Source: SCQX01 sp035720945
GTDB lineage: Bacteria; Pseudomonadota; Gammaproteobacteria; Burkholderiales; Burkholderiaceae_B
Direction of reading: 5' to 3'
Length of the DNA stretch: 22,428 bases
Assembly: GCA_035720945.1 (NCBI GenBank)
Contig: DASTNK010000033.1
Span: 1 to 22,428 of the forward strand
Of this stretch, positions 15,140 to 22,428 are shown piece after piece. The notes under the pieces were generated by a model. It saw only the letters and a program-made list of their open reading frames with translations, was not told the DNA's origin and did no database searches. Position 1 is the first letter of the stretch, and each line of letters opens with the position of its first letter. Made by a program: the position numbers and the translations under genes.

Positions 15140-16483
15140 ATGATGACTCAGCAGGAAGACGCCGGACTTGAATCCGGCCCGTTTTATACGAAAAGATGGG
15201 TGCAGCTTGTCATAGGCATCGTCTGTATGGCGCTGGTGGCCAATCTGCAATATGGCTGGACGCTGTTCGTGAATCCGATCTCGACCAGGCACGGCTGGAC
15301 CCGCGCCGACATCCAGGTTGCGTTCGCGATCTTCATTCTGGTCGAAACCTGGTTCGTGCCGGTGGAAGGCTGGCTGGTTGACCGGTTCGGACCCCGCCCT
15401 GTGGTGGCGGCGGGGGCGATACTGGCGGCGCTGGCCTGGATCGTGGATTCCACGGCGCAATCACTGCCGGCGTTGTATCTGGGCGGCTTGCTGGCGGGCC
15501 TGGGCGCGGGTTGTGTGTATGGCACCTGCGTGGGCAATGCCCTGAAGCTGTTTCCGGACAAACGTGGTCTGGCGGCTGGCCTGACGGCCGCGGGCTTCGG
15601 CGCCGGCGCGGCGCTCACGGTCATTCCCATCGCCCACATGATTCATACGTCCGGCTATGAGCAGACCTTCATGTTCTTCGGCATTGCGCAAGGTGTGGGT
15701 ATATTCATCCTGTCCATGTTCCTGATCCGTCGCAAGGCGCCCAAGGGTGTGAGGGTGTCGAAGATGAACATGGCGTCGCAGGTCAACACCCCCCCTCAGA
15801 AGATGGTTCGAACCCCCGTGTTCTGGGTGATGTACGCCATTTTCGTTGCCGTGGCCACCGGTGGGATCATGGCCACCGCCCAGATCGCGCCCATCGCCAG
15901 GGATTTCGGCCTGGACAACATGCCCATCACCCTCTTTGGCCTGACCCTGCCGTTGCTTACCATGACCCTGTCGATAGACAGCTTGTGCAATGGTTTCACT
16001 CGTCCGCTTTCGGGCTGGATTTCCGATTTGATCGGACGTGAGAACATGATGTTCATCATTTTCACGTGCGAAGGGTTGGCGATGCTGGGCCTGATGCATT
16101 TCGGGCATCACCCGGCCGGGTTCCTGATCTTCGCGCCGCTCATCTTCTTGTGCTGGGGCGAGATCTTCTCCATCTTCCCGGCAATCTCGGGCGATACATT
16201 CGGTACTCAGTACGCCACGGTCAACAATGGGCTTCTTTACACCGCGAAGGGTACGTCTTCCCTGCTGGTGCCTGTGGCCGCCTTGCTGGCCGCAGGCGGT
16301 CGCTGGGACCGCGTGTTCATCGCGGCGGCCACCATGGCCATCGTGGCCGCCTTCTGCGCCAAGTTCGTCCTGTTCCCGATGCGCAAGCGCTGGATCGAAA
16401 GCCAGACGCATGCCCCGAGCAAGGTGGGTGCGACGTTGCCGGTTGGCGCGCATACCGTGCTGTCCGAGCAGGCCGGCGAATAA
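15140..16483 (+). CDS. MFS transporter, oxalate/formate antiporter (OFA, OxlT-like) family
   Basis: An inner-membrane carrier of 447 residues with 12 predicted spans. Similarity to Oxalobacter OxlT is visible from memory: QYGWTLFVNP near 37-46, DRFGPRP, LFPDKRGLAAGLTAAGFGAGA at 138-158, RPLSGWISDLIGR and FPAISGDTFGT. The two charged residues OxlT uses to bind oxalate (Arg272 and Lys355) correspond to R288 in NGFTRPLSGW and K370 in LLYTAKGTSS. Substrate is thus likely a small carboxylate, oxalate being the best fit. Two starts are possible: ATG 15140 after CGGAGAC, or ATG 15116 after GGGAGG, which adds eight residues. It faces the LysR gene and is followed by the aldehyde dehydrogenase. Confidence 0.87.
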   Translation: MMTQQEDAGLESGPFYTKRWVQLVIGIVCMALVANLQYGWTLFVNPISTRHGWTRADIQVAFAIFILVETWFVPVEGWLVDRFGPRPVVAAGAILAALAWIVDSTAQSLPALYLGGLLAGLGAGCVYGTCVGNALKLFPDKRGLAAGLTAAGFGAGAALTVIPIAHMIHTSGYEQTFMFFGIAQGVGIFILSMFLIRRKAPKGVRVSKMNMASQVNTPPQKMVRTPVFWVMYAIFVAVATGGIMATAQIAPIARDFGLDNMPITLFGLTLPLLTMTLSIDSLCNGFTRPLSGWISDLIGRENMMFIIFTCEGLAMLGLMHFGHHPAGFLIFAPLIFLCWGEIFSIFPAISGDTFGTQYATVNNGLLYTAKGTSSLLVPVAALLAAGGRWDRVFIAAATMAIVAAFCAKFVLFPMRKRWIESQTHAPSKVGATLPVGAHTVLSEQAGE

Positions 16484-16489
16484 TCACCT

Positions 16490-16527
16490 CGACAGCCCCC
16501 GCACTGTGGATGGCGCGGGGGCTGTCG
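16490..16527. terminator. Strong hairpin between the MFS and aldehyde dehydrogenase genes
   Basis: A perfect 13-bp stem (16490-16502 with 16515-16527, CGACAGCCCCCGC / GCGGGGGCTGTCG) closes a 12-base loop, directly after the MFS stop. No U run follows. It could end or reduce transcription into the dehydrogenase gene. Confidence 0.5.
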
Positions 16528-16572
16528 GCAAGAGACACGGGGGGATGGCGCGTTATCGACAGCAGTACCTGA

Positions 16573-16602
16573 TTGACATTCTTATCATGAATCACCGGAT
16601 AT
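16573..16602 (+). promoter_or_regulatory. Possible promoter of the aldehyde dehydrogenase gene
   Basis: A perfect TTGACA lies at 16573-16578. The best -10 at about 18 bases (GGATAT, 16597-16602) is poor, so this may need an activator. Its position after the hairpin suggests separate expression of the dehydrogenase. Confidence 0.3.
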
Positions 16603-16627
16603 CCATCCAGACCAGGAGCAAAACAGC

Positions 16628-18076
16628 ATGAATCATCCCTCAACCCTGCAGAATCATGATCTGCTCATCAATGGCCGTCGCGTCCGACCCGCCTCGGGCG
16701 ACTATGATCTGGACCTCGATCCGTCCGATGAAACCCCTATCGCCATGATCGCCTCGGGCAACCAGGCCGACGTCGATGCTGGTGTGGCCGCCGCGCGTGC
16801 GGCGCTCGATGGCTGGGCCAACATGCGTGCGGCCGATCGAGGCCGTATCCTGTATCGTTTCGCGGATCTTCTAGAGCAGCATCAGGAAGAAATCGTGGCG
16901 CTGGAGAGCCGCGACGCCGGCAAGCCGATCAGCGCTGTGCGCCGCCAGGATTTTCCCGCCGTCATCGACACCATCCGCTACTACGCCGGCTGGGCCGACA
17001 AGATCAACGGGTCGGTCGTGCCCGTCCGCCCCGATGCGCTCACTTACACCCGCCGCGAGCCGGTGGGGGTGGTGGGCGTCATCATTCCATGGAATTTTCC
17101 GCTGATGATCGGCATGTGGAAGATCGCCCCGGCACTCGCGTGTGGCTGCACGCTGGTCGTCAAACCGGCCGAGATCACGCCGCTGTCCATCATGCGCGCC
17201 GCCGAACTGGCGCTCGAGGCCGGTGTACCGCCAGGCGTGCTGAATATCGTCACGGGCAAGGGCAGCGTGGTGGGCGAGGGATTGGTACAACATCCTGGCG
17301 TCGACAAGGTCACGTTCACCGGCTCGCCAGGCGTGGGGCGCGGCATCATGCGCGGCGCGGCGGGCAATTTCAAGCGGGTGACGCTTGAACTCGGTGGCAA
17401 GTCGGCCAACCTGATCTTCGACGATGCCAACGTCGACGCCGCAGTGCGCGCCGCCGCCTCGGGCATCTTTTTCAACACCGGACAGGTCTGTTCGGCGGGT
17501 TCACGCATCCTGGCCCAGCGCAAGGTGTACGACGAGGTGGTCGACAAGCTCGTCAAGCGCGCCAAGTCCATGCGAGTGGGCGCCCCCTCCGCGGCCGATA
17601 CCAACATGGGGCCTCTGGTTTCGGCAAGGCAGATGGACACCGTGCTCAAGTATGTCGATATTGGCAAGAAGGAGGGCGCGACACTTGCCACGGGGGGGGA
17701 GCGGCTTGGCGACAAAGGGTATTATGTTTCCCCCACGGTGTTCGCCGACGTCAAGCACGAGATGCGGGTTTCCCAGGAGGAAATCTTCGGGCCGGTTGCC
17801 AGCGTCATTCCCTTCGACGATGAGGCGGATGCCATCCGCATCGCCAATGGCACGGTCTACAGCCTCGCTGCCGGGGTCTGGAGTGCCGACATCGCCCGCG
17901 TGCACCACGTGGCCCATGCCTTGAAGGCGGGCACCGTATGGATCAACACCTACGGTTATACCGATATTCGCTTGCCCTGGGGCGGCGCCGGTGACTCCGG
18001 CCTTGGCCGGGAGCACGGCGACACAGCCATCGAGAACTTCACCGAGCCCAAGACGGTGTGGCTGGCGCTCGGCTAG
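16628..18076 (+). CDS. NAD(P)-dependent aldehyde dehydrogenase
   Basis: A 482-residue cytoplasmic aldehyde dehydrogenase that oxidises an aldehyde to its acid. All catalytic features are intact: PWNFP with N156, K179 in VVKPAE, the GSPGVG nucleotide motif at 232-237, the general base E254 in LELGGKSAN and the nucleophile C288 in NTGQVCSAGSR. The overall form is like betaine-aldehyde/gamma-aminobutyraldehyde type enzymes, but the substrate is not fixed by sequence. Because it follows an OxlT-like carrier, a two-carbon aldehyde such as glycolaldehyde or glyoxylate is an attractive guess. AGGAG precedes the ATG. A strong terminator ends the transcript. Confidence 0.94.
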   Translation: MNHPSTLQNHDLLINGRRVRPASGDYDLDLDPSDETPIAMIASGNQADVDAGVAAARAALDGWANMRAADRGRILYRFADLLEQHQEEIVALESRDAGKPISAVRRQDFPAVIDTIRYYAGWADKINGSVVPVRPDALTYTRREPVGVVGVIIPWNFPLMIGMWKIAPALACGCTLVVKPAEITPLSIMRAAELALEAGVPPGVLNIVTGKGSVVGEGLVQHPGVDKVTFTGSPGVGRGIMRGAAGNFKRVTLELGGKSANLIFDDANVDAAVRAAASGIFFNTGQVCSAGSRILAQRKVYDEVVDKLVKRAKSMRVGAPSAADTNMGPLVSARQMDTVLKYVDIGKKEGATLATGGERLGDKGYYVSPTVFADVKHEMRVSQEEIFGPVASVIPFDDEADAIRIANGTVYSLAAGVWSADIARVHHVAHALKAGTVWINTYGYTDIRLPWGGAGDSGLGREHGDTAIENFTEPKTVWLALG

Positions 18077-18112
18077 CGTTTTGACGCTGATCTGGCGTCG
18101 GCGCAATAGCCG

Positions 18113-18147
18113 AAAAACCGCACATGAGAGCATCATGTGCGGTTTTT
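18113..18147. terminator. Rho-independent terminator after the aldehyde dehydrogenase gene
   Basis: A 15-bp stem (AAAAACCGCACATGA / TCATGTGCGGTTTTT) with a 5-base loop and U run, starting 37 bases after the stop. It separates the carrier/dehydrogenase block from the thiolase block. Confidence 0.92.
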
Positions 18148-18265
18148 TCATTCCTGAAGGAATAGGTTAAATTAAGGTTGCGCCGCAGCAATGCGGGACG
18201 TCCATTTTTCCCCGCCTTCCGCGTCAGCCGGGTGGTTGTCGGGAGCCACCGTTTCGGAGAATGCC

Positions 18266-19447
18266 ATGCGGGAAGTCGTTGTCGTGGGTGCGTGTCGTAC
18301 AGCCGTCGGGGATTTTGGCGGGGGCCTGAAGGAGGTCCCGCCCTGTGATCTGGGGGCGTTGGTGGTGCGCGAGGTGTTGTCCCGCTCTGGGGTGGCGGGC
18401 GAACACGTCGGTCATGTCGTATTCGGCCACGTCATCAACACCGAACCGCGTGATATGTACCTGTCCCGCGTGGCCGCGCTGCAAGGGGGCGTTGGCCAGT
18501 CCACCCCTGCGTTCAACGTGAATCGGTTGTGCGGCTCGGGTCTGCAGGCCATTGTGTCGGCGGCGCAGTCCCTGGCTCTTGGTGATGCGAAGGTCGCCAT
18601 CGGCGCGGGGGCCGAGAGCATGAGTCGGGCGCCTTACATCGCCCCGGCGCAACGCTGGGGGGCCAGGATGGGTGACAGCGCCATGCTCGACATGATGGCC
18701 GGCGCCTTGTCTGATCCGTTCGACAAAGTGCATATGGGCGTGACAGCCGAAAACGTCGCATCAAAATATGCGATTTCGCGGGCCGATCAGGATGCCCTCG
18801 CTCTCGCTTCCCATCATCGCGCCGAGGCCGCCATCCAGGCGGGGCGTTTCAAGGAACAGATCGTGCCGGTGGTGCGCAAGACGCGCAAGGGCGATGTCGT
18901 GTTCGATACCGATGAGCATGTGCGCTTCGGCGCCACGGCCGACAATTTCGCGTCGCTCAAACCGGTGTTCCAGAAGGAAAACGGCACCGTGACGGCGGGC
19001 AATGCCTCGGGGTTGAACGACGGGGCGGCGGCGGTGCTGCTCATGACGTCGGAAGAGGCCCGTGCCCGGGGCGCCCGGCCCATGGCCCGTCTGGTTGCCT
19101 ACGCGCATGCCGGTGTGGACCCCAAGTATATGGGCATCGGACCCGTCCCTGCGACCCGCCTGGCACTGGAGAAGGCGGGGCTGACTATAGATCGGATGGA
19201 CGTGGTCGAAGCCAACGAAGCATTCGCGGCCCAGGCTTGCGCGGTCAGCAGGGAGCTGGGTCTGGATCCGGAAAAGGTCAACCCCAACGGCAGCGGCATC
19301 AGCCTGGGGCATCCAATAGGCGCCACGGGTGCCATCATCACCGTCAAGGCGCTGTACGAGCTCGAACGCATCCAGGGCCGGTACGCCCTTGTCACCATGT
19401 GCATAGGCGGGGGGCAGGGGATTGCCGCGATCTTTGAGCGTGCCTAG
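18266..19447 (+). CDS. Thiolase, acetyl-CoA C-acetyltransferase type
   Basis: A 393-residue thiolase that joins or splits acyl-CoA units. The catalytic set lies where expected for the biosynthetic PhaA/AtoB type: C89 in VNRLCGSGLQ, H349 in GHPIGATGA and C379 in MCIGGGQG; NEAFAAQA is also present. The ATG at 18266 follows CGGAGA; the frame is open to 18191 but those residues are not thiolase-like. It may serve acetoacetyl-CoA metabolism or a beta-oxidation-like route. No partner dehydrogenase or hydratase is next to it. The following gene overlaps its 3' end, so the two are probably co-transcribed. Confidence 0.93.
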   Translation: MREVVVVGACRTAVGDFGGGLKEVPPCDLGALVVREVLSRSGVAGEHVGHVVFGHVINTEPRDMYLSRVAALQGGVGQSTPAFNVNRLCGSGLQAIVSAAQSLALGDAKVAIGAGAESMSRAPYIAPAQRWGARMGDSAMLDMMAGALSDPFDKVHMGVTAENVASKYAISRADQDALALASHHRAEAAIQAGRFKEQIVPVVRKTRKGDVVFDTDEHVRFGATADNFASLKPVFQKENGTVTAGNASGLNDGAAAVLLMTSEEARARGARPMARLVAYAHAGVDPKYMGIGPVPATRLALEKAGLTIDRMDVVEANEAFAAQACAVSRELGLDPEKVNPNGSGISLGHPIGATGAIITVKALYELERIQGRYALVTMCIGGGQGIAAIFERA

Positions 19448-20192
19448 CGACGTTCCAACGCTGTCCGAGCAGGGCGGGATCCGCTACCTGCATTTCGGCA
19501 CGGAGTGGATACAAGGCGCGATGGATGTCCGCCGGCCATCGGAGCTGGTGCTGTCCTACACGCGCCAGATGATGGCCTGGCTGCTGTTTCTGCAGCCCGA
19601 TCGTGACAGCCGTATGGGTATTCTGGGCCTGGGCGCCGGTTCGCTGCTGCGTTTCGTGCTCAAGCATACCCCCGGGTCCGCCGTGACGGTGGAATGGAAT
19701 CCCGACGTTGTGGCGATCTGTCGCGCGTACTTCCGCCTGCCTGAATCGATCAGGTCGACCGTGGCCCAGTGCGACGCGGCCGACTGGTTGAAGCGGCCGG
19801 GAAACCTGGGTCGGCATCTGGCGCTGATGGTCGACTTGTACGACAGTCAGGCGCAGGGGCCGGTGCGCGAGTCGCTCGAGTTTTATTCCGATTGCCGCCG
19901 CGCGCTCGCCGACACCGGTGTGCTGACCGTGAACCTGTTCGGTGATCACCCAAGCTATGCCCGCAATCTCGCGAATATCCGCGAAGCGTTCAATGACCGC
20001 GTGCTCGTGCTGCCCGAAGTGGACGAGGGCAATGTCGTCGTCCTGGCCTTGAAGGGGCCATTGCTTGAGGTGTCGGTGCGCCGCTTCATCGAGCGGGCCG
20101 CCCAGGTTGAGGCCGAGACGGGCCTGCCGGCGCGTCGGTGGGCCAGGGCGCTGCTGGCCCGTCGTGCGGGTGCCCCCACATTCCAGGCCTGA
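19440..20192 (+). CDS. Spermidine synthase-like (polyamine aminopropyltransferase fold) protein
   Basis: About 250 residues with the SAM-binding fold of spermidine synthases: ILGLGAGSLLRFVLKHTPGSAVTVEWNPDVVAICRAYFRLP is the motif I/II region near 60-100, followed by QCDAADWL and LALMVDLYDSQAQGP. It lacks the GGGDGG loop of SpeE, having GLGAGS, and it is short at the N-terminus, so it may not be a true aminopropyltransferase. Several starts fit: GTG 19440 (chosen, eight bases overlapping the thiolase end) or TTG 19422 behind a G-rich stretch. It belongs to a widespread uncharacterised proteobacterial group. Confidence 0.8.
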   Translation: MPSDVPTLSEQGGIRYLHFGTEWIQGAMDVRRPSELVLSYTRQMMAWLLFLQPDRDSRMGILGLGAGSLLRFVLKHTPGSAVTVEWNPDVVAICRAYFRLPESIRSTVAQCDAADWLKRPGNLGRHLALMVDLYDSQAQGPVRESLEFYSDCRRALADTGVLTVNLFGDHPSYARNLANIREAFNDRVLVLPEVDEGNVVVLALKGPLLEVSVRRFIERAAQVEAETGLPARRWARALLARRAGAPTFQA

Positions 20193-20221
20193 TGGCCCTA
20201 TCCGTATCAGGAGTTGTTTCC

Positions 20222-21178
20222 ATGAGGTGTATTCGACTCGTCGTGACCGCCGTCATAGTCGCTCTTGCGGTGGCGACGGGGGCTGCGCGCGCGCGCACGG
20301 TGGACGTGGTTTCCGGTGATGGGTTCCCGGGCCAGGCGGCGGTCGAGCAGGGCATCAAGGATGCGCTGGCCAATTCAGGCCTGACGCGGCTCAAGCACTT
20401 CAATCTCAACTTCCGGACTCTGGCGGACGGGGACGCGGCCACCCAAGGCGTGCGGGACGTGGCGGCGCGCAAGCCTGATGTCATCGTGGCTGTTGGTCTC
20501 GCGGCGGCTCGCGCGGCGAAGGCGGCGACCGCGACCATCCCCATCGTCTACGTGATAGTGGGCGATCCGGTCGCGGCGGGGCTCGTCGACACGCAGGACG
20601 CATCGGCCACGAACCTGACCGGGGTGGTCGACGCGACGGATGCGCAGACGCGTGTCACGCTGATCAAGCAGCTCATTCCGGGCGCGCGGCGTGTCGGCAT
20701 GGTGTACGACCCGCGCCATGAGGATTCGGCCGCGCTGGTCAAGCACCTGCGCGGCATGCTCCCGGGTGATGACATGACGCTTGTCGACGCGGTGGCGACG
20801 CGCCAGGCGGACGTGGGCGCCGCGGCGCGCAGCTTGGTCGACAAGGTGGATGCCATCTATACCGACAACGATGCGATCGTGGAATCGACGTATGGCATGT
20901 TGGTGGGATTGTGCGACATGATGAAGATCCCACTGATCGCCAGCAACGTGTCGGATGTGAAACGAGGCGCCGTCGCGGCGGTGGGCATCGATTATCACGG
21001 GTTGGGGATGCACGCGGGGAAGATCGCCGCGCGGATTCTAAGAGGAGCCAGGCCAGGGAACATTCCCACGGTCGCCGTGGCGACGCCTGCGATCTATGTC
21101 AACCTGAGCGCAGCCGCGAAACAGGGTGTGAAACTGCCGGACACGGTCCTGGCGTCCGCCCGCGTGGTGGTGCATTGA
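20222..21178 (+). CDS. ABC transporter substrate-binding protein, TrpX/ABC_sub_bind type
   Basis: A 318-residue secreted periplasmic protein. The first 23-25 residues are a signal peptide (MRCIRLVVTAVIVALAVAT, then GAARA/R). The mature part is a type 1 periplasmic binding fold: RKPDVIVAVGLAAARAAK, IPIVYVIVGDPVAAGLV, GARRVGMVYDPRHEDSA, DAIYTDNDAIVES and VAAVGIDYHGLGMHAGKIAARIL are typical of the tryptophan/tyrosine-type ABC_sub_bind family. CAGGAG precedes the ATG. No permease or ATPase gene follows, since the next gene encodes an efflux adaptor, so the partner is elsewhere or it acts as a stand-alone sensor. Ligand unknown. Confidence 0.88.
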   Translation: MRCIRLVVTAVIVALAVATGAARARTVDVVSGDGFPGQAAVEQGIKDALANSGLTRLKHFNLNFRTLADGDAATQGVRDVAARKPDVIVAVGLAAARAAKAATATIPIVYVIVGDPVAAGLVDTQDASATNLTGVVDATDAQTRVTLIKQLIPGARRVGMVYDPRHEDSAALVKHLRGMLPGDDMTLVDAVATRQADVGAAARSLVDKVDAIYTDNDAIVESTYGMLVGLCDMMKIPLIASNVSDVKRGAVAAVGIDYHGLGMHAGKIAARILRGARPGNIPTVAVATPAIYVNLSAAAKQGVKLPDTVLASARVVVH

Positions 21179-21277
21179 ATCAACCCTGGCGGCTCGACCC
21201 CGCAAGCCGGTAACGATCTGAAGTGGTTTGTTGGCCTGGTTTCCCCGGTGTCAAACGGTAACTGTCCGATTTCGTTT

Positions 21278-21283
21278 TATACT
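21278..21283 (+). promoter_or_regulatory. Possible -10 element of the efflux operon
   Basis: TATACT lies in the only AT-rich part of the 206-base gap before the efflux adaptor. No convincing -35 is seen at the right spacing. Confidence 0.3.
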
Positions 21284-21384
21284 CGCTTATTTCGCCCAAA
21301 TATCACCCATCACGACGGTTCCGCGCGCAAATGGGCAGCAATATTGGAGAGCTTTGCGCGCGTACGATCAGTGAGGAGTCCTGA

Positions 21385-22428
21385 ATGTCCCTGAAAATAC
21401 TGTCCGGCGTGCGCGTCATGCGTATTGCCGTTGTGTCTTCGGTTTTTGTGTTTCTGACCGCCTGCGGCAAAGCGCCGCCGCAAGGCCATGGTGGCATGAA
21501 GGTGCCGGTCAGCGTGGTCAAGGTGGAGCCCACCAAGGTGACCATTTACGATAATCTGCCTGGTCGCGTCGAGGCCATCGAGGATGCGCAGATCCTGGCG
21601 CGCGTCACGGGCATCGTCACGAAAATCAATTTCGAACAGGGGGGCCTGGTCAAGAAAGGGCAACTGCTGTTCACGATCGACCCGGCGCCGTACATCGCCG
21701 CGCGGGATCAGGCCGCCGCCCAGCTCAAGCAGGCACAGGCGAACGTGCGCAGCGCCCGCTCGCTGGCCGAGCGCTATGCGAAGCTGGTCAAGGTGAACGC
21801 GGTCAGCAAGCAGGACTATGACAATGCCGTGGCCCAGGCCGCTCAGTCCGAGGCCGCGGTGGCGGGGGCCAAGGCTACGCTTGAAACGGCCCGGATCAAC
21901 CTGGGCTACACCAAAGTGGATTCCCCTATCACCGGGCGCATCGGCAAGGCGCTGGTCACTGTCGGCGCGCTGGTCAGCGCGAGTTCCGCCACGCAGCTGG
22001 CGGCGGTTCAACAAATAGACCGTGTCTACATTGATCTTACTCGTTCCACCACCGAGGTCCTGCGAATGCGCAGAGCTCTAGCCAGTGGGCGACTCAAGCA
22101 GGTGGACGCTGGCGCTGCCAAGGCCATAGCCTTGCTCGAAGATGGTTCGCGCTACAAGCACGAGGGGAAACTGCTGTTTTCCGGCATCAGCGTCGACCCG
22201 ACCACGGGCCAGGTCAATTTGCGTGCCGAATTCCCCAACCCCGATGGCTTGCTGTTGCCGGGCATGTATGTGCGTGTCCAGCTTGAGCAGGGGGTCAGCA
22301 ATGACGCGCTCATGGTGCCGCAGCAGGCTGTGCAGCGCACGGCCGATGGTCTCAGCACGCTGATGCTCGTGAAAGATGGAAAGGTCTCCCCGCAGGCGGT
22401 CGAACTGGGTTCGCAGGTGAACGGAAAA
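21385..22428 (+). CDS. RND efflux pump periplasmic adaptor (membrane fusion protein), 5' part
   Basis: The frame starts at ATG 21385 behind GAGGAG and runs off the right edge after 348 codons. It is an AcrA/MexA-like lipoprotein that links an inner-membrane RND pump to an outer-membrane channel. A lipobox (FLTAC, Cys27) follows the hydrophobic signal. The lipoyl domain comes next (RVEAIEDAQILARVTGIV and FEQGGLVKKGQLLFTIDP), then a helical hairpin from about 110 to 170 (AQLKQAQANVRSARSLAERY), and then the second lipoyl half and beta-barrel (YTKVDSPITGRIGKAL, GLLLPGMYVRVQLEQG). The pump gene should follow outside the window. No regulator gene is seen beside it. Confidence 0.94.
   Translation, partial: MSLKILSGVRVMRIAVVSSVFVFLTACGKAPPQGHGGMKVPVSVVKVEPTKVTIYDNLPGRVEAIEDAQILARVTGIVTKINFEQGGLVKKGQLLFTIDPAPYIAARDQAAAQLKQAQANVRSARSLAERYAKLVKVNAVSKQDYDNAVAQAAQSEAAVAGAKATLETARINLGYTKVDSPITGRIGKALVTVGALVSASSATQLAAVQQIDRVYIDLTRSTTEVLRMRRALASGRLKQVDAGAAKAIALLEDGSRYKHEGKLLFSGISVDPTTGQVNLRAEFPNPDGLLLPGMYVRVQLEQGVSNDALMVPQQAVQRTADGLSTLMLVKDGKVSPQAVELGSQVNGK

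Noticed and set aside
15461..16453. Long minus-strand frame (330 codons) opposite the MFS gene
   Set aside because: The composition (many H, R, Q, G) is typical of antisense of membrane-protein codons; the plus-strand carrier is unambiguous.

Overview
The window is high-GC DNA from a betaproteobacterium, most likely Alcaligenaceae (Bordetella/Achromobacter/Pusillimonas-like). This is inferred from the gmk-rpoZ-spoT run, the style of the LivM and SpoT proteins, and the many catabolic CoA-transferase/LysR/GntR genes. No species call is possible from sequence alone. No tRNA, rRNA, CRISPR array or insertion sequence was seen.

Layout. (1) 1-393: 3' end of a branched-chain amino acid ABC permease (livM), followed by a bidirectional terminator. 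(2) 765-5975, minus strand, housekeeping: spoT, rpoZ and gmk in one operon behind a recognisable promoter, then an unknown small gene translationally coupled to a SAM-dependent methyltransferase, then exonuclease III. (3) 6300-13308, catabolic regulon: a ketopantoate-reductase-family gene, a small membrane protein plus GntR/FCD regulator, an accessory succinyl-CoA synthetase pair (sucCD, minus strand), and divergently a YfdW/Frc-type formyl-CoA:oxalate CoA-transferase with an FAH-family enzyme. (4) 13502-18076: a small unknown protein, a CbbR-like LysR regulator, an OxlT-family MFS carrier and an aldehyde dehydrogenase. (5) 18266-22428: a thiolase, a spermidine-synthase-like protein, an orphan periplasmic binding protein and the start of an RND efflux adaptor.

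The main discovery candidate is region 3/4. It reads as an oxalate-to-glyoxylate module: OxlT-like carrier (both key charged residues kept), oxalate CoA-transferase (catalytic Asp169 kept), a PanE-family reductase that could be an oxalyl-CoA reductase as known for PanE2 of Methylobacterium extorquens, and a private SucCD that could regenerate succinyl-CoA as CoA donor. No oxalyl-CoA decarboxylase gene is present in the window. Four promoter regions in region 3 carry copies of one 14-bp palindrome (consensus TGTGATATATCACA, core TATATCA) overlapping or next to core promoter elements. This makes the FCD regulator encoded among them the natural candidate repressor. The assignment to oxalate is inference; the gene families, key residues and operator copies are read directly from the sequence.
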